NCBI RefSeq assembly: GCF_000758725.1
Contig: NZ_CP009428.1
Location: 1,550,001-1,614,000, forward strand
Direction of reading: 5' to 3'
Source of the DNA: Paenibacillus odorifer
GTDB lineage: Bacteria > Bacillota > Bacilli > Paenibacillales > Paenibacillaceae
DNA length: 64,000 nt
In this document: positions 37,622-47,399 of the stretch, piece by piece
Layout: every line of letters begins with the position of its first letter
Numbering within the stretch: position 1 is the first letter of the stretch
Made by a program: the position numbers and the translations under genes
Notes under the pieces: model-generated
Databases searched by the model: none
The model's input: only the letters and a program-made list of their open reading frames with translations
Told to the model about the DNA's origin: nothing

Positions 37622-38857
37622 ATGATTGAACAGCAGAATCTAATCGATGTAGGAGTTGACCTGCATAAACAGCATCATACAGCCGTCATTATTGACTGTT
37701 GGAGCAAGAAGCTAGGGGAACTAAAATTCGATAACAAGCCGTCTGCCTTTCCCTTGCTGCTTAAAGAATTGAAGAAGTACATCAAGAAGGGCTTGTCAGT
37801 AGTCTATGGACTGGAAGATGTCGGTGGCTACGGCAGAGGACTCGCTGTCTATCTTAAGGACAATCGTTGCTGGGTGAAGGAAGTGAATGCAAAGCTCGCT
37901 AACGCCAGAAGAAAGAGCCATGTGACCGTTCAGAAGTCGGATAGCTGGGATGCGGAATGCGTCGCCAAGGTGCTCAGAGACGAGTTGGAGCGCCTGCCGG
38001 ATGCTCAGCCCGTTGACCTGTTCTGGGCGATTAGCCAGCTTGTGACGCAGCGGAAATGGTTGGCTAACAGTTTAACGGAAACGGTAAAAAAGATGCACCA
38101 GCAGATTAGCTATTCCTATCCCAGTTACAAAAAGTTCTTCTCTGAAGTAGAGGGGAAAACAGCGCTTGCCTTCTGGGAGACCTACCCTTCACAGTATACC
38201 TTGAAAGACATGTCAGAGGAAGCCCTTGCTGCCTTCTTGCGAAAGTACAGCAACAATGGATTGTCTCATAAGAAGGCAAATCAAATTCTTACTCTGATCG
38301 ACGCAGATGGAGAAACGTATCGGGATTTTCAGGATTCAAGAGATTCAGTAGTGGTGAGTCAAGTGGAATCCGCTCGATTTTTTCAAGAACAATTGGTCAG
38401 TCTCGAGGTTAAGATTGAGCATTTAATGCAGCAGCTTGGCTTTCAGCTTGAATCCATGACAGGGATCAATGTGGTGACAGCAGCGCAGCTTGTGGCAGAG
38501 ATTGGCGATATTCACCGATTCTCTTCCTCTGATAAGCTTGCCCGATTTGCTGGAATAGCACCTGTAACGGTTGGTTCAGGAAATAAGTCACGAAATTTCA
38601 AGAGTAAGCAAGGCAATCGGGAATTGCATGATATTATCAAGAGTCTTGCAATTCGTCAGATTGGTGTCACCCGTACCAAGAGAGAACCAAAGAATGCCTA
38701 TTTTCATGCTTATTATGAGCGAAAGATAGCAGAGGGGAAGACGAAACAGCAAGCAATTGTGTGCTTAATGAGGAAGTTGGTAAATATCATCTACGTCATG
38801 ATGAAGAAAAAGTCAGCCTACGTGATGCCGAATACACCTGCACAGCAGGCGGGATGA
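37622..38857 (+). CDS. IS110-family transposase
   Basis: This 411-residue protein has the DEDD RuvC-like domain: D13 in GVDLHK, E66 in YGLEDVGG, and D108/D111 in KSDSWDAE. The C-terminal Transposase_20 domain (MTGINVVTAAQLVAEIGDIH ... KLARFAGIAPVTVGSG) carries the Ser-rich catalytic region. Ribosome site GGGGGAG. IS110 elements insert without terminal inverted repeats, guided by a bridge RNA in known cases. The non-coding 73 bp after the stop end at TTTATAAACTA, where Rhs core homology begins, so the IS end coincides with a Rhs sequence. It looks intact, unlike the copy at 63286. Confidence 0.95.
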   Translation: MIEQQNLIDVGVDLHKQHHTAVIIDCWSKKLGELKFDNKPSAFPLLLKELKKYIKKGLSVVYGLEDVGGYGRGLAVYLKDNRCWVKEVNAKLANARRKSHVTVQKSDSWDAECVAKVLRDELERLPDAQPVDLFWAISQLVTQRKWLANSLTETVKKMHQQISYSYPSYKKFFSEVEGKTALAFWETYPSQYTLKDMSEEALAAFLRKYSNNGLSHKKANQILTLIDADGETYRDFQDSRDSVVVSQVESARFFQEQLVSLEVKIEHLMQQLGFQLESMTGINVVTAAQLVAEIGDIHRFSSSDKLARFAGIAPVTVGSGNKSRNFKSKQGNRELHDIIKSLAIRQIGVTRTKREPKNAYFHAYYERKIAEGKTKQQAIVCLMRKLVNIIYVMMKKKSAYVMPNTPAQQAG

Positions 38858-38930
38858 TAGAATGGGTGGTAGCTGGGATTGCATTCTCAGTTGCCACCTT
38901 CTTTATTCAAAGCGCCGCTTTATAAACTAG

Positions 38931-39677
38931 GATACGTATGAAGGGCAGATTGATAATCCGCTGAGTTTGAATTTGTATACGTATGTGCATAATAATCCGT
39001 TGATTTATAGTGATCCTACAGGGCATATGGCTGCTGCAAACGGAGGCTCAGGTGGAGATCCGCTGTACAATGTATCAACTACTGATGCTACTATGAAAGT
39101 TATCTCAGCTCGTTCAGTGGATGCAGCTACTCAAGCTAAGATTTTAAAATCATTAATGAAAGAATACAAATACGGATTTTATGGTGATGATTCGGGAGGA
39201 ATGACTCGAAATCAATTTGAATATCTGTATAACTTAGCGATGGCTAAGGGTTTAGGAAATAATGATACGGCTATATGGGCTATTTCTCAATTAGATAACT
39301 ATTTCAGTTATGGGAAAGATGATAAGACTACTACGATTGCCTTAACGATTGGAGCTATGGGAGCAGGGGCGGTATCCGGGGGAAGTTCTAATTGGAAAAG
39401 CTCAAAGCAATTTGGACATGCATTTTTAACTCATGGAGCTGGTGCTAAAAATACACGAAGTTTAGTAGATAGGACCAGAAGTACAAAAAATAATCAAGGG
39501 CAATGGCTGGATAATCAAAAAGCAGCAGACTTTATTACTTCTAAAGGTTCAATCACAGAAGCTACAACATTTGATTTGCCTGCAGGTATGGGACAAGTAA
39601 TTACTCCTGAGGGTGTTATAATACCTGCAACGAAGGCTATATTAGTTCCATCTGCAACTGGTATAAAAACTGCTTAA
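38931..39677 (+). pseudogene. Displaced Rhs C-terminal tip (toxin 3), no start of its own
   Basis: The frame starts in the middle of the Rhs core motif (DTYEGQIDNPLS ... NNPLIYSDPTGH), directly behind an in-frame TAG at the IS110 junction, so there is no signal peptide and no start. About 215 residues of tip follow. The end has a GHAFLTHGAGAKNT histidine motif, QGQWLDNQKAADFI, and a Gly/Pro/Val-rich strand region ending in SATGIKTA. This pattern resembles nuclease tips of the BECR type (barnase/EndoU/colicin-like), but I cannot name a family. The domain is undamaged, so it could be restored by recombination with an intact Rhs core. Orphan tips of this kind are known stores for toxin switching. 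Confidence 0.8.
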
Positions 39678-39730
39678 CCGATTCCATAATACGAAATCCA
39701 CTATGAAAGGGCTGATACAATATTTTTAAG

Positions 39731-40225
39731 ATGGAGTTAACATTATATAAGCCGTTGGAAAGTATACCTGAAACAGAATACTTAATACCTGATTTAGAAC
39801 TCGATGATTCAGTGGGAATTCTAATGTGTATATGTGAAGCGTTTGAAATTTCACGATCTGTATCATTCGTTGTTGGTGGTTTTGGGCAAGATAACTGGCC
39901 TGTTGATTGCAGAACAGATCTATCTACTGTTATAGAACAAGTTCCTGATATATTAACGAAAACAAGAGCAGGCATATTCTCTTTTGAATTAGATTTCTAC
40001 GAACAGGGAATCGAAAGACAGTTAATATTCGAAGAGGATATGAATCTTGTTAAGGTTACTTGCGTTAGTCGTACTAAATGGGTGCCTTACCCAAGTTCTG
40101 TATTTTTGGAAAAGACTGCAGTTTCTAAAGTATTTGAAGAAATATATATAAAATTTTTAGAATTTAGTTCTGTGATTTGTGAAGGGCTGGTGAATAATAC
40201 TCTATTAAACGATTGGAAAGTATGA
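39731..40225 (+). CDS. Probable immunity protein for displaced tip 3
   Basis: This 164-residue, acidic, soluble protein without a signal peptide starts 53 bp after the orphan tip. It is not recognised by family. Its position directly behind a toxin tip, the cytoplasmic type (fitting a nuclease toxin) and the terminator right after it support an immunity role. The ribosome site is weak (TTTTTAAG), so expression may be low. It has probably been kept because a silent tip still needs cover when switched on. Confidence 0.65.
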   Translation: MELTLYKPLESIPETEYLIPDLELDDSVGILMCICEAFEISRSVSFVVGGFGQDNWPVDCRTDLSTVIEQVPDILTKTRAGIFSFELDFYEQGIERQLIFEEDMNLVKVTCVSRTKWVPYPSSVFLEKTAVSKVFEEIYIKFLEFSSVICEGLVNNTLLNDWKV

Positions 40226-40233
40226 GTTATCTT

Positions 40234-40266
40234 GACCTTGAGGATGTTCTTCCTCAAGGTCATTCT
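40234..40266 (+). terminator. Terminator after immunity gene 3
   Basis: GACCTTGAGGA and TCCTCAAGGTC form a perfect 11-bp stem around a 6-base loop, followed by ATTCTCT. The short T-run makes it a weaker but clear terminator. Confidence 0.8.
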
Positions 40267-40868
40267 CTAATTAAACTAGTGCCGAATAAACCTGCGGGAA
40301 GTTTCTCAAGACTACAACCCACATCTTTCTTATAAAATATTCTGCAAGTGCATGGAAATTCTAAATCAATTCAAGCAATTAAATTGACCAAAGTTCAATT
40401 TAAACGTACGCCCCCTGTTCGAAACGTAACATTTTATTTTAATAAATATATACTGATTTCCCTCGGCTTATGGACTACTCCACCTCACTGACTCATTCAC
40501 TTTTGAACACTCCAGATGAGTTGAAATAAACAGATCTCCGAAAAAACACCTGCATGAAGGACTTTGATTAACGGTATAGATTAGCCGTATAGAAAAAAAT
40601 AATCAGTCCCTAGCGATAGAACGAATGCTACGCACTAAGAAGTCACTCTAGATTTAAGTACCCACAATCGTGCTCCCCCCAAGCATCTCCGTAATGAACC
40701 GTAACTAATCTGTCAAAAATCAATCTTCAACCCATGGCATACACAGGGAGTACACTCTTTTCCCCCTGCTTTATTTATGGCAAAGGCTACCCCAAAAGGG
40801 GCCTTACCCTAAGGAGGAAGAAGAGTATGAATGCTTATAACTGTCAGGCAACATGAATTGGGAACTAC
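40267..40868. other. Intergenic before rolling-circle Rep relic
   Basis: About 600 bp without a gene. It ends with CTAAGGAGGAAGAAG and an ATG at 40827 that opens only nine codons, probably the damaged start of the Rep relic or a leader peptide. Plasmid origin sequence may be hidden here but no nick-site motif was recognised. Confidence 0.4.
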
Positions 40869-41629
40869 TTGAAGGTTAAGATGTATGGGAAACCCATATA
40901 CTCTGGCCGCATGAAGCCCTACCGAACGATGACTAAGCGCCAAGTAAAAGTAGAAGGAATTAATTCTAACATGATCTTGAAACCTGAGTTACTGGATCTG
41001 GGCAACTGCTCACGATATAACAGCATCCCACAGCCAAGAAGGCTGTCATTGGCAGAACGAGAACGATTCGAAAACCTGATGGATCTGAACTTTGCCAAGG
41101 GACATAAGTACATCACTCTAACGTATGGAAAGGAGAACGTTTCGCTGGCCGAAGCCAGTAAGGATTTTGAGAACTGGGTGAAGCGGATGCGGGAGCGGTA
41201 TGGGGACTTTAAATATCTTGCAGTACGCTCATTTCAAGGCTGAGGAACGATCCACATCCACATGCTGGCGAATCTCCCCCGAATTCTGAGGGAGGACTGA
41301 CCGATGGTACGTTTAGGGTTATCTGGGGTCACGGTAATGTTGACTTTAAGCAGGTTTAAGAATTATCTGCAGGAGATCGGAGAAATAAGCTTAAGAAGTA
41401 TCTCCTTCAGAACCTTCAGGAATTTAAAACGGATGAGCGCTCCTATGGCAAGCGGCTGTTTCTCCAAAGCAAGAACCTAAATCTACCTGAAATAATTAAG
41501 GGTAACTATGACGAGCTTATGGAGTCCTTACGGAAGATGGGAGTTGAGCTGAGGCTGGTAGAATCTAGACAGTTTCCCGTAGACTATTTGGATTATATCC
41601 GGTTAGAAACACATCAAATTATCGCGTGA
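40869..41629 (+). pseudogene. Rolling-circle plasmid Rep pseudogene with HUH motif
   Basis: The first 124 codons are open (KGHKYITLTYGKENVSLAEA ... WVKRMRERYG), then a TGA at 41241 interrupts 'VRSFQG-stop-GTIHIHMLANLP'. IHIHM is the HUH metal-binding motif of rolling-circle Rep proteins, and the preceding 'FITLTY' and 'KYLAV..FQ' strands are the usual motif 1 context. After another stop, IWGHGNVDFKQV and a helical region (KYLLQNLQEFKTDERSYGKR ... MESLRKMGVELRLVESRQFP) can be read up to the TGA at 41627. At least two stops and a frame change make it dead. It shows that a small plasmid or plasmid-like element once integrated here. Confidence 0.85.
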
Positions 41630-42004
41630 ACATGAAGCCTAACAGTTTAACGAAACTTGCAAAAAGAGTCCTCCAGGCCCTCAGGCGCACTTGGGTCCGA
41701 TCTGTTAAGGTATCCATAATTTAGAGCTTAAAATAGAGTTTCTGCATGGAATTAAGCTCTCCGTGGGCTACTTTGGATAGCCTGAATGGGAACTCAAAAC
41801 TAATTAAAAACGGAGGAAGAGAAAGCTTGAACTCTTCTGCGAAGCGTACTATGCTTGCTTTTATTATAAGGAATTAATTACCAAAAAAACACTAAACTAG
41901 GCTTCCGTTACGGACCGGGAAATCATGGAATCATATTAAGGAAGTTGAGCAATCAAAAGCCAAAATTAAAAAAATGATGGAAAAATTGCAAAATGCTCAA
42001 CGAA

Positions 42005-42052
42005 GTAACGCTGATGAAGCTGTATCATGAGTTTTATAAGGCTAAGCGGTGA
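42005..42052 (+). pseudogene. sigK: sigK 3' fragment 4 (last 15 codons)
   Basis: Only the final codons of sigma-K survive ([15 protein letters not shown] and the stop). The match starts inside the codons for ALMK. Together with the terminator 55 bp downstream it is the end of one more sigK copy whose front has been lost. Confidence 0.75.
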
Positions 42053-42106
42053 GACTTATACGATAATTTAGATAATAAGTTGAGATTTATAATAGAGTAT
42101 TTTAAA

Positions 42107-42138
42107 AGCAACTTGCCAACAGGGAAGTTGCTTTTTTG
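42107..42138 (+). terminator. Intrinsic terminator after sigK fragment 4
   Basis: AGCAACTT and AAGTTGCT form an 8-bp stem, loop GCCAACAGGG, followed by six T residues. Confidence 0.85.
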
Positions 42139-43212
42139 TTCAATCAAGTAGTACTAAATGATTATAAAAAAGTATATTCAGAAAATAAACTTTTTTAAGA
42201 TCTCCATATTTAATTGTTACATGTATAAGAGAATAATGAATAGCACCAAGATCTATATCAGAGACAATTAAATTATTTTAAGAGACAATTTTTATAGCTA
42301 AAGATATAGTTCAACGAATTTTTGTTCTGAATTAGCTATTAAAATTCATTTGAATAAATAGAGAATTAAAGATTAAGCGGTGTTAAGAAGAATAATCTAC
42401 GATGTTTTACATTTCTGATGTAATAATCAAATTACAGAATCATTGGCCAATCTGTCCGTTAAAATCAACTAATCCCTGACCATACAATGTTAGGCAAGGC
42501 GAACGGTAACGTAATGATCTACTTGTTTAGTGATACCACTGACTAGAGTAGATTTGAGAAAAGAAACGGAGTGTAACTCGCACGGTCAAACCGAAAATCA
42601 GATATTCGATGGATACGAATAGGAGTATTTCTGGAACTAAGAGGAATTGAAATGATTGCAATAAGAAATAAGCGATAGAATAACCACTGTAGAGCGTGTC
42701 ATGTTAAAGATGCTCGTATTAATAATGGAACTTAAGTCCAACATAATTAGTGAAAGAAACATGGCTGGCCTTGTTGAGCTTTATTTTGTAATGTTGAAGG
42801 AAGTAATCTAATAAAATATAACTAGTATATCTATTATCAAATTTTTGAATTTATTGTATATTAAATCAATGGTGTAATCCAAAAAGAAGGGAATTTTTTT
42901 CTTCTATATTATGAAGATAAATATTTCGTCTTACTTATAATTGATACGATAATGGAGCTGAAATTTACATAAAAGAATTGTTGGAAATTATATTTACACT
43001 CAGTTCGTTTAAAGGTCTTGTATAACTAATTATTATTCTAAATATAATATTTTAGAATCTTATTTGTTTATAAAATGGAAGTAATAAAACTACGGGTTAT
43101 GTATATAAGTCAGTAAAACTATAAGTCCTACATCCTGCTCTCTTCGAACTTAAGGTCGACTTTTTTCAGAACTCTGAATATCGACCATCTAAAAAATCTG
43201 GAGAAAGAATTG

Positions 43213-43348
43213 TAGTTTCCGATTAGATCTGGATATAGGGGAAGAGGACGCAGCGCGAGATTTTGAGAAGCTGGAATTCAACCGCAGTTATGTGTCGCGA
43301 ATTGAGAAACGGGTGCTCATGAAGCTGTGTCATTAGATTTATAATGCT
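43213..43348 (+). pseudogene. sigK: sigK 3' fragment 5, heavily decayed
   Basis: The frame reads LDIGEEDAARDFEKLEFNRS, then [15 protein letters not shown] and a TAG in place of GAG, which lines up with the sigma-K region 4 end ([38 protein letters not shown]). Several changed residues and a short indel show that it is the oldest copy. It forms the left edge of the CBM/YD gene cluster. Confidence 0.75.
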
Positions 43349-43486
43349 ATTAGTTCCTATAAAGTTAGATTAACTGAAAAAGGTTTTGTCCCACAGCATT
43401 TACAATGAAAGAGACCACTTTTTTGGGGATTTTAGAATAAACTTTTTTTGATAACAATTCATAATTTTATTTTGGAGCTGAGAAAT

Positions 43487-45511
43487 TTGAAAAATATTAA
43501 ACTATTTATATTGTTCCTTGTTTTTATCAGTGTTTGGCCACAAAAAACCTACGCGAATGAATATTTTTATGACAAAAATGGTCGATTGGAGTCAGTAAAA
43601 TCATTTAATAATGCTGTTGATTTTTATTATGATCTCAATGGGAATTTAATGAGAAAAAATTCGAATGGTAATTTAATAAGAAATGGGAGTTTTGAAATAT
43701 CTGATACGAGCAGTGGTACTGCGAATTACTGGAACACTTATTCTGGACCGGGTTTTCAAAAACCAAAAAGTGAAGTAGAAGTGATTGCAGTGGCTAGTGG
43801 TAAACAGTCTCAAAAGATAATAACCAACGGTGTAGGAGGATTGTATCAGGATATACAGGTAGGTGAGGATACAGCGTATGAATTAAATGGCCGAATAAAC
43901 CTAAGTAATATGCTGAATGGAACGGTGATGCTGAGGGTTGATTATTATAATGCTTCGGGTAATTTAATCAGTGGAGAGACTCTTGCAGAAATAGGTGTAC
44001 AGAACTTATGGACAACCATTGGAGGAGCAATAAGAACGCCAAAGGGAACGATTATGGCAAGGATACATTTTCACTTGGCCTCTTCATCTGGAGGTACATT
44101 GTTGATAGATATGGTTTCAATGCAGAAGAGTACGTACGGTAATTTGCTAGCAAACGGAGATTTTGAGTCATCTCAAATGAATGGCGTGGGGGATGGCTGG
44201 GGGAAATACGGGGCTTTTGGTGAATATCAACTCATATCCTCAAATGTGACTTCTGGAGTCCAGTCTCAAAAGCTTACGATGACTAACGTAGGAGGTTTGT
44301 ATCAGGATATAGCAGTAAGTGGGAATACTCTGTATGACTTGAATGGTCGAATAAATATAAGCAGCATGTCGAATGGAAAGGTTCAACTGATCGTCAATTA
44401 TTTTGATATATCGGGAAAAGCGCTCGGTGGGAGGGAGGTAGCGGAAGTAAGTGTGCTCAACACATGGATTACCACTGGTGGAACAATAGAGACACCAGTA
44501 GGAGCTCGAATAGCACGAATTCATATTCAAGTGACTTCTTCTTCTGGAGGCACAGTATTTGTAGATATGGTAACCATGAAAAAAAGTATCGATGGTAACA
44601 TGTTGGCAAATGGGGATTTTGAAGCGTCCCAAATCGGTGGTGTTGCAGATGGATGGGGGAAATACGGAGCTTCAGGAGTATACCAGCTTATAAGTTCGAC
44701 TGTAACCTCGGGTAAACAATCCCAAAGACTTACGATGACTGGATCTGGGGGCTTATATCAAGATATAGCAGTAAGTGGGAATACTCTGTATGACTTGAAT
44801 GGTCGAATAAATATAAGTAGTCTGCAAAATGGGCCGGTAAAGCTAATCGTTGATTATTTTGATCGTTCGGGAAAAGCAATTAGTGGAGTGACATTGGCAG
44901 AAATAAGTACCTTAAACGTATGGACAACCATGGGAGGCACTATTAAAAGTCCAATAGGAGCCGTGCTAGCGAGAGTTCATGTTCACATAGCATCCTCATC
45001 TGGAGGTACATTTGTAGTAGATATGCTTAATTTCAAGATAAGTACAGATGAAGGTATGCTGGCAAACGGGGATTTCGAGGCTTCTCAAATCGGAGGTGTT
45101 GCAGATGGCTGGGGAAAATATGGAGCCTATGGTGATTATCAATTGACAACCTCAACTGTAGCTTCTGGGACTCAAGCCCAAAAAATAGTAATGACCGGCG
45201 TAGGTGGAATATATCAAGAAGTAGCTATAATTCCTGAATCATCATATACTCTGAGCGGTCTGATTAATATAATCAACTTGCCAAGCGGAACAGTAAAGTT
45301 CATCGTGAATTATTACGATGTATCTGGAAGGTTGATCAGCGGAGTGACCATGGCAGATGTAAAAGCCTTAAATATATGGACAACTGTGAGAGGAACATTA
45401 AAGCCGCCAGTTGGGGCGGTGACAGCGAGAGTTCATTTTCACATAGATTCTTCATCTGGAGCCGCATTTGTAGTAGATAAGGTTACTTTTATGAAAGCTG
45501 AGAAGGATTGA
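43487..45511 (+). CDS. Secreted protein: N-terminal YD unit and four CBM-like repeats
   Basis: I prefer the TTG at 43487 (GGAG 9 bases before; 674 residues) over the TTG at 43448, because it gives a normal signal peptide (LKNIKLFILFLVF ... YANE). One YD unit follows at about 25-60 (YFYDKNGRLES ... FYYDLNGNLMRK). Four repeats of about 150 residues then follow, each starting with NG(D/S)FE and ending with a 'G(T/A)..(V/I)D(M/K)V' strand, like CBM4_9-type beta-sandwiches. Such domains bind glycans. Repeats 2-4 are very alike (YGKYGA..YQL, LYQDIAVSGNTLYDLNGRIN), so they arose by recent tandem duplication. It heads a row of similar genes leading to Rhs 2. No toxin or enzyme domain is visible. Confidence 0.85.
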   Translation: MKNIKLFILFLVFISVWPQKTYANEYFYDKNGRLESVKSFNNAVDFYYDLNGNLMRKNSNGNLIRNGSFEISDTSSGTANYWNTYSGPGFQKPKSEVEVIAVASGKQSQKIITNGVGGLYQDIQVGEDTAYELNGRINLSNMLNGTVMLRVDYYNASGNLISGETLAEIGVQNLWTTIGGAIRTPKGTIMARIHFHLASSSGGTLLIDMVSMQKSTYGNLLANGDFESSQMNGVGDGWGKYGAFGEYQLISSNVTSGVQSQKLTMTNVGGLYQDIAVSGNTLYDLNGRINISSMSNGKVQLIVNYFDISGKALGGREVAEVSVLNTWITTGGTIETPVGARIARIHIQVTSSSGGTVFVDMVTMKKSIDGNMLANGDFEASQIGGVADGWGKYGASGVYQLISSTVTSGKQSQRLTMTGSGGLYQDIAVSGNTLYDLNGRINISSLQNGPVKLIVDYFDRSGKAISGVTLAEISTLNVWTTMGGTIKSPIGAVLARVHVHIASSSGGTFVVDMLNFKISTDEGMLANGDFEASQIGGVADGWGKYGAYGDYQLTTSTVASGTQAQKIVMTGVGGIYQEVAIIPESSYTLSGLINIINLPSGTVKFIVNYYDVSGRLISGVTMADVKALNIWTTVRGTLKPPVGAVTARVHFHIDSSSGAAFVVDKVTFMKAEKD

Positions 45512-45715
45512 GCAGTAGTCCATATTTAATATGTTCGAGCGTTGCATCAGTTGATTATGCTGCGTGATGACAAAAATGAAAGGTCTCCGGGCAAGCTTTA
45601 CATCCAGCAGAAAATCTGCTCAAGCGTCAAACATAGCATTTCTCTATGAAGATTTCATAGAATTCCATCATTGATTTAATTAAGAATTTATATAATTGAG
45701 AATAGGGGATTTCAA

Positions 45716-47257
45716 ATGTCGAAACATATAACTTTAAGGATCTTGATTCTAGCATTTATAATTGTTTTTATTGCTCATCCAGAAACAACTTCTGCCTCTA
45801 TTTATAATTATGACATGAGTTCAAGATTACAATCAGAGACTTATATCAAAAATAATATTCAATATCAAAGAAATTTCATATATGACAACAATGGAAGTTT
45901 ATTGGGGAAATCAAATAAATCAGAAGATTATTTAATTCTGGAATCTTCTTTTGAAGCACGGACAGAAGCAATGAATTTTAAATTACCAAATTCAATGTTC
46001 TCTCTTTCCACCAATAACCCCAAAGAAGGGACGCAAAGTCTTTACTTTCACTCCACCCAATCTACTGTTGTAACAGCAGAGTCTATAATACTTGAAGTGA
46101 CTCCTAGTACGCTATATACCTTAAGCGGGTGGATTAATAACAAATTATTAAGTGGAAACGCGAGCATCGATTGGATGGAGTATAATGCTTCAAATCAGCT
46201 GATCTACGATGGTGGTACTTTAAGTGCAATAGATAAAAATAAATGGCAATATGACAGAGTAGAGTTTATAACTAAACCTCAAACTTCTAAAATTATTCTC
46301 AGAGTAGTCCTTGATGCCGGAGCGGCAGGTGAGGCTTACTTTGATGATATAAGATTTGAAAAAGGAAATAAACTTCCTTTTTCTAGAGTTTCCTTTGAGT
46401 TCGGAGAGAATTCGTGGTATTCCAATCTTCCGAGCAGTTTCTTTACTTTTTCAACAGATGGATTTAAAGACGGTAAACAAAGCTTGCGATTTAATTCTAA
46501 TAACCCAGTCACGGCAACTGCTGAATGTGGAGAATTTATAGTAGATCCTAATACAACCTATGTTTTAAGCGGGTGGTTGTACAATTCGCTAGTAACTGGG
46601 AATACATATATTGATTGGATGGAGTACGATAAAGCAGGAAAATTAGTATATGATGGAGGAACAATATATACGACAGGAAAAAATAAAACATGGCAATACG
46701 GTTCGGTAGAATTCACCACAAGACCAACTACTAGTAAAGTTATAATTCGTGTAGTTGTGGATGAAGGGGCAACGGGAAGTATTTATGCTGATGCAATTGA
46801 ATTCAGAAAAGACAATAATCTGCCGTTACTGGATACTTCTTTTGAAGCAGATGATTCTCTGTGGTATGCACCTAGCCCACTTCTCTCTCTGGGGAGAGGA
46901 TTTGCAAGAGAAGGTCTTTCTAGTATGCAATTTCACTCCAAGGATGCAGTGACTGTGACTGCAGAATATGGGCATATTGTAGTTAATTCGAATACTAAGT
47001 ATAAACTTGCTGGCTGGATTTACGATGCATTGCTCACTGGTGGAGTGTACATAGATTGGCTGGAGTACGATGCGAAAGGAAGCCTTGTTTATGATGGTGG
47101 TACGGTATATAGTGCCTCAAAGAAACAATGGGGATACAATAGTGTTGAATTTGTAACAAAGGCTCAGACAGTAAGTATTGTCTTGCGAATTGTTTGCGAT
47201 TCGGATGCAACGGGAACAGCCTATGTGGATAATATACAATTTTTAAATGTTCCATAA
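45716..47257 (+). CDS. Secreted protein: N-terminal YD unit and three CBM-like repeats
   Basis: This 513-residue protein has a signal peptide (residues 1-27, ending SAS) and one YD unit at about 28-65 (YNYDMSSRLQS ... FIYDNNGSLLGK). Three beta-sandwich repeats of about 150 residues follow, each holding (S/D)SFE at the start and DWMEY or DWLEY and DGGT in the middle. The repeats differ from those of the previous gene, so this is a separate binding module on the same plan. Ribosome site AGGGGAT. A hairpin terminator at 47337 ends the unit. Cell-surface or glycan binding is inferred. Confidence 0.85.
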   Translation: MSKHITLRILILAFIIVFIAHPETTSASIYNYDMSSRLQSETYIKNNIQYQRNFIYDNNGSLLGKSNKSEDYLILESSFEARTEAMNFKLPNSMFSLSTNNPKEGTQSLYFHSTQSTVVTAESIILEVTPSTLYTLSGWINNKLLSGNASIDWMEYNASNQLIYDGGTLSAIDKNKWQYDRVEFITKPQTSKIILRVVLDAGAAGEAYFDDIRFEKGNKLPFSRVSFEFGENSWYSNLPSSFFTFSTDGFKDGKQSLRFNSNNPVTATAECGEFIVDPNTTYVLSGWLYNSLVTGNTYIDWMEYDKAGKLVYDGGTIYTTGKNKTWQYGSVEFTTRPTTSKVIIRVVVDEGATGSIYADAIEFRKDNNLPLLDTSFEADDSLWYAPSPLLSLGRGFAREGLSSMQFHSKDAVTVTAEYGHIVVNSNTKYKLAGWIYDALLTGGVYIDWLEYDAKGSLVYDGGTVYSASKKQWGYNSVEFVTKAQTVSIVLRIVCDSDATGTAYVDNIQFLNVP

Positions 47258-47336
47258 TATTATTATTAGAGTCAATGTCAAAAAACTCTCTGTAAATTTC
47301 TATAGAAACGGTACGGTACAATTTGATTTATATTAC

Positions 47337-47381
47337 AACAAGCAGCAAGACTCAGTATTGAGGTCTTCCTGCTTGTTTAAT
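47337..47381. terminator. Two-way terminator between convergent units
   Basis: AACAAGCAG-C-AAGAC pairs with GTCTT-C-CTGCTTGTTT around TCAGTATTGAG. There are A residues on the left and T residues on the right, so it can end transcription from both sides; a decayed leftward gene lies on the right. Confidence 0.8.
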
Positions 47382-47399
47382 CTCAATAAGTCCACAATG

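Larger units (their letters stand above)
35141..38930 (+). mobile_element. Mobile module 1: Rep-like, XRE, serine recombinase, IS110
   Basis: The module holds a Rep-like protein, a divergent XRE repressor, a serine recombinase with an overlapping small partner, and an IS110-family transposase. A second module with the same order lies at 59.7-64 kb, again directly behind a Rhs immunity gene and its terminator. The right limit is sharp: the first base of Rhs core homology (GGATACGTATGA) follows the IS110 end. The left limit is uncertain. The last 1.8 kb (from about 37075) are almost identical between the two modules, while the left parts differ, so they were probably assembled or exchanged separately. 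Confidence 0.75.
41630..43212. other. Decayed AT-rich region between plasmid relic and sigK remnant 5
   Basis: About 1.6 kb with stops in all frames. Apart from the short sigK remnant at 42005 and a terminator at 42107, nothing could be identified. It is best described as a graveyard of earlier insertions. Confidence 0.5.

Noticed and set aside
43487..47257. CRISPR-like or satellite repeats in the CBM genes
   Set aside because: The repeats are in-frame protein domains of about 450 bp with diverged DNA, not short regular repeats with spacers.
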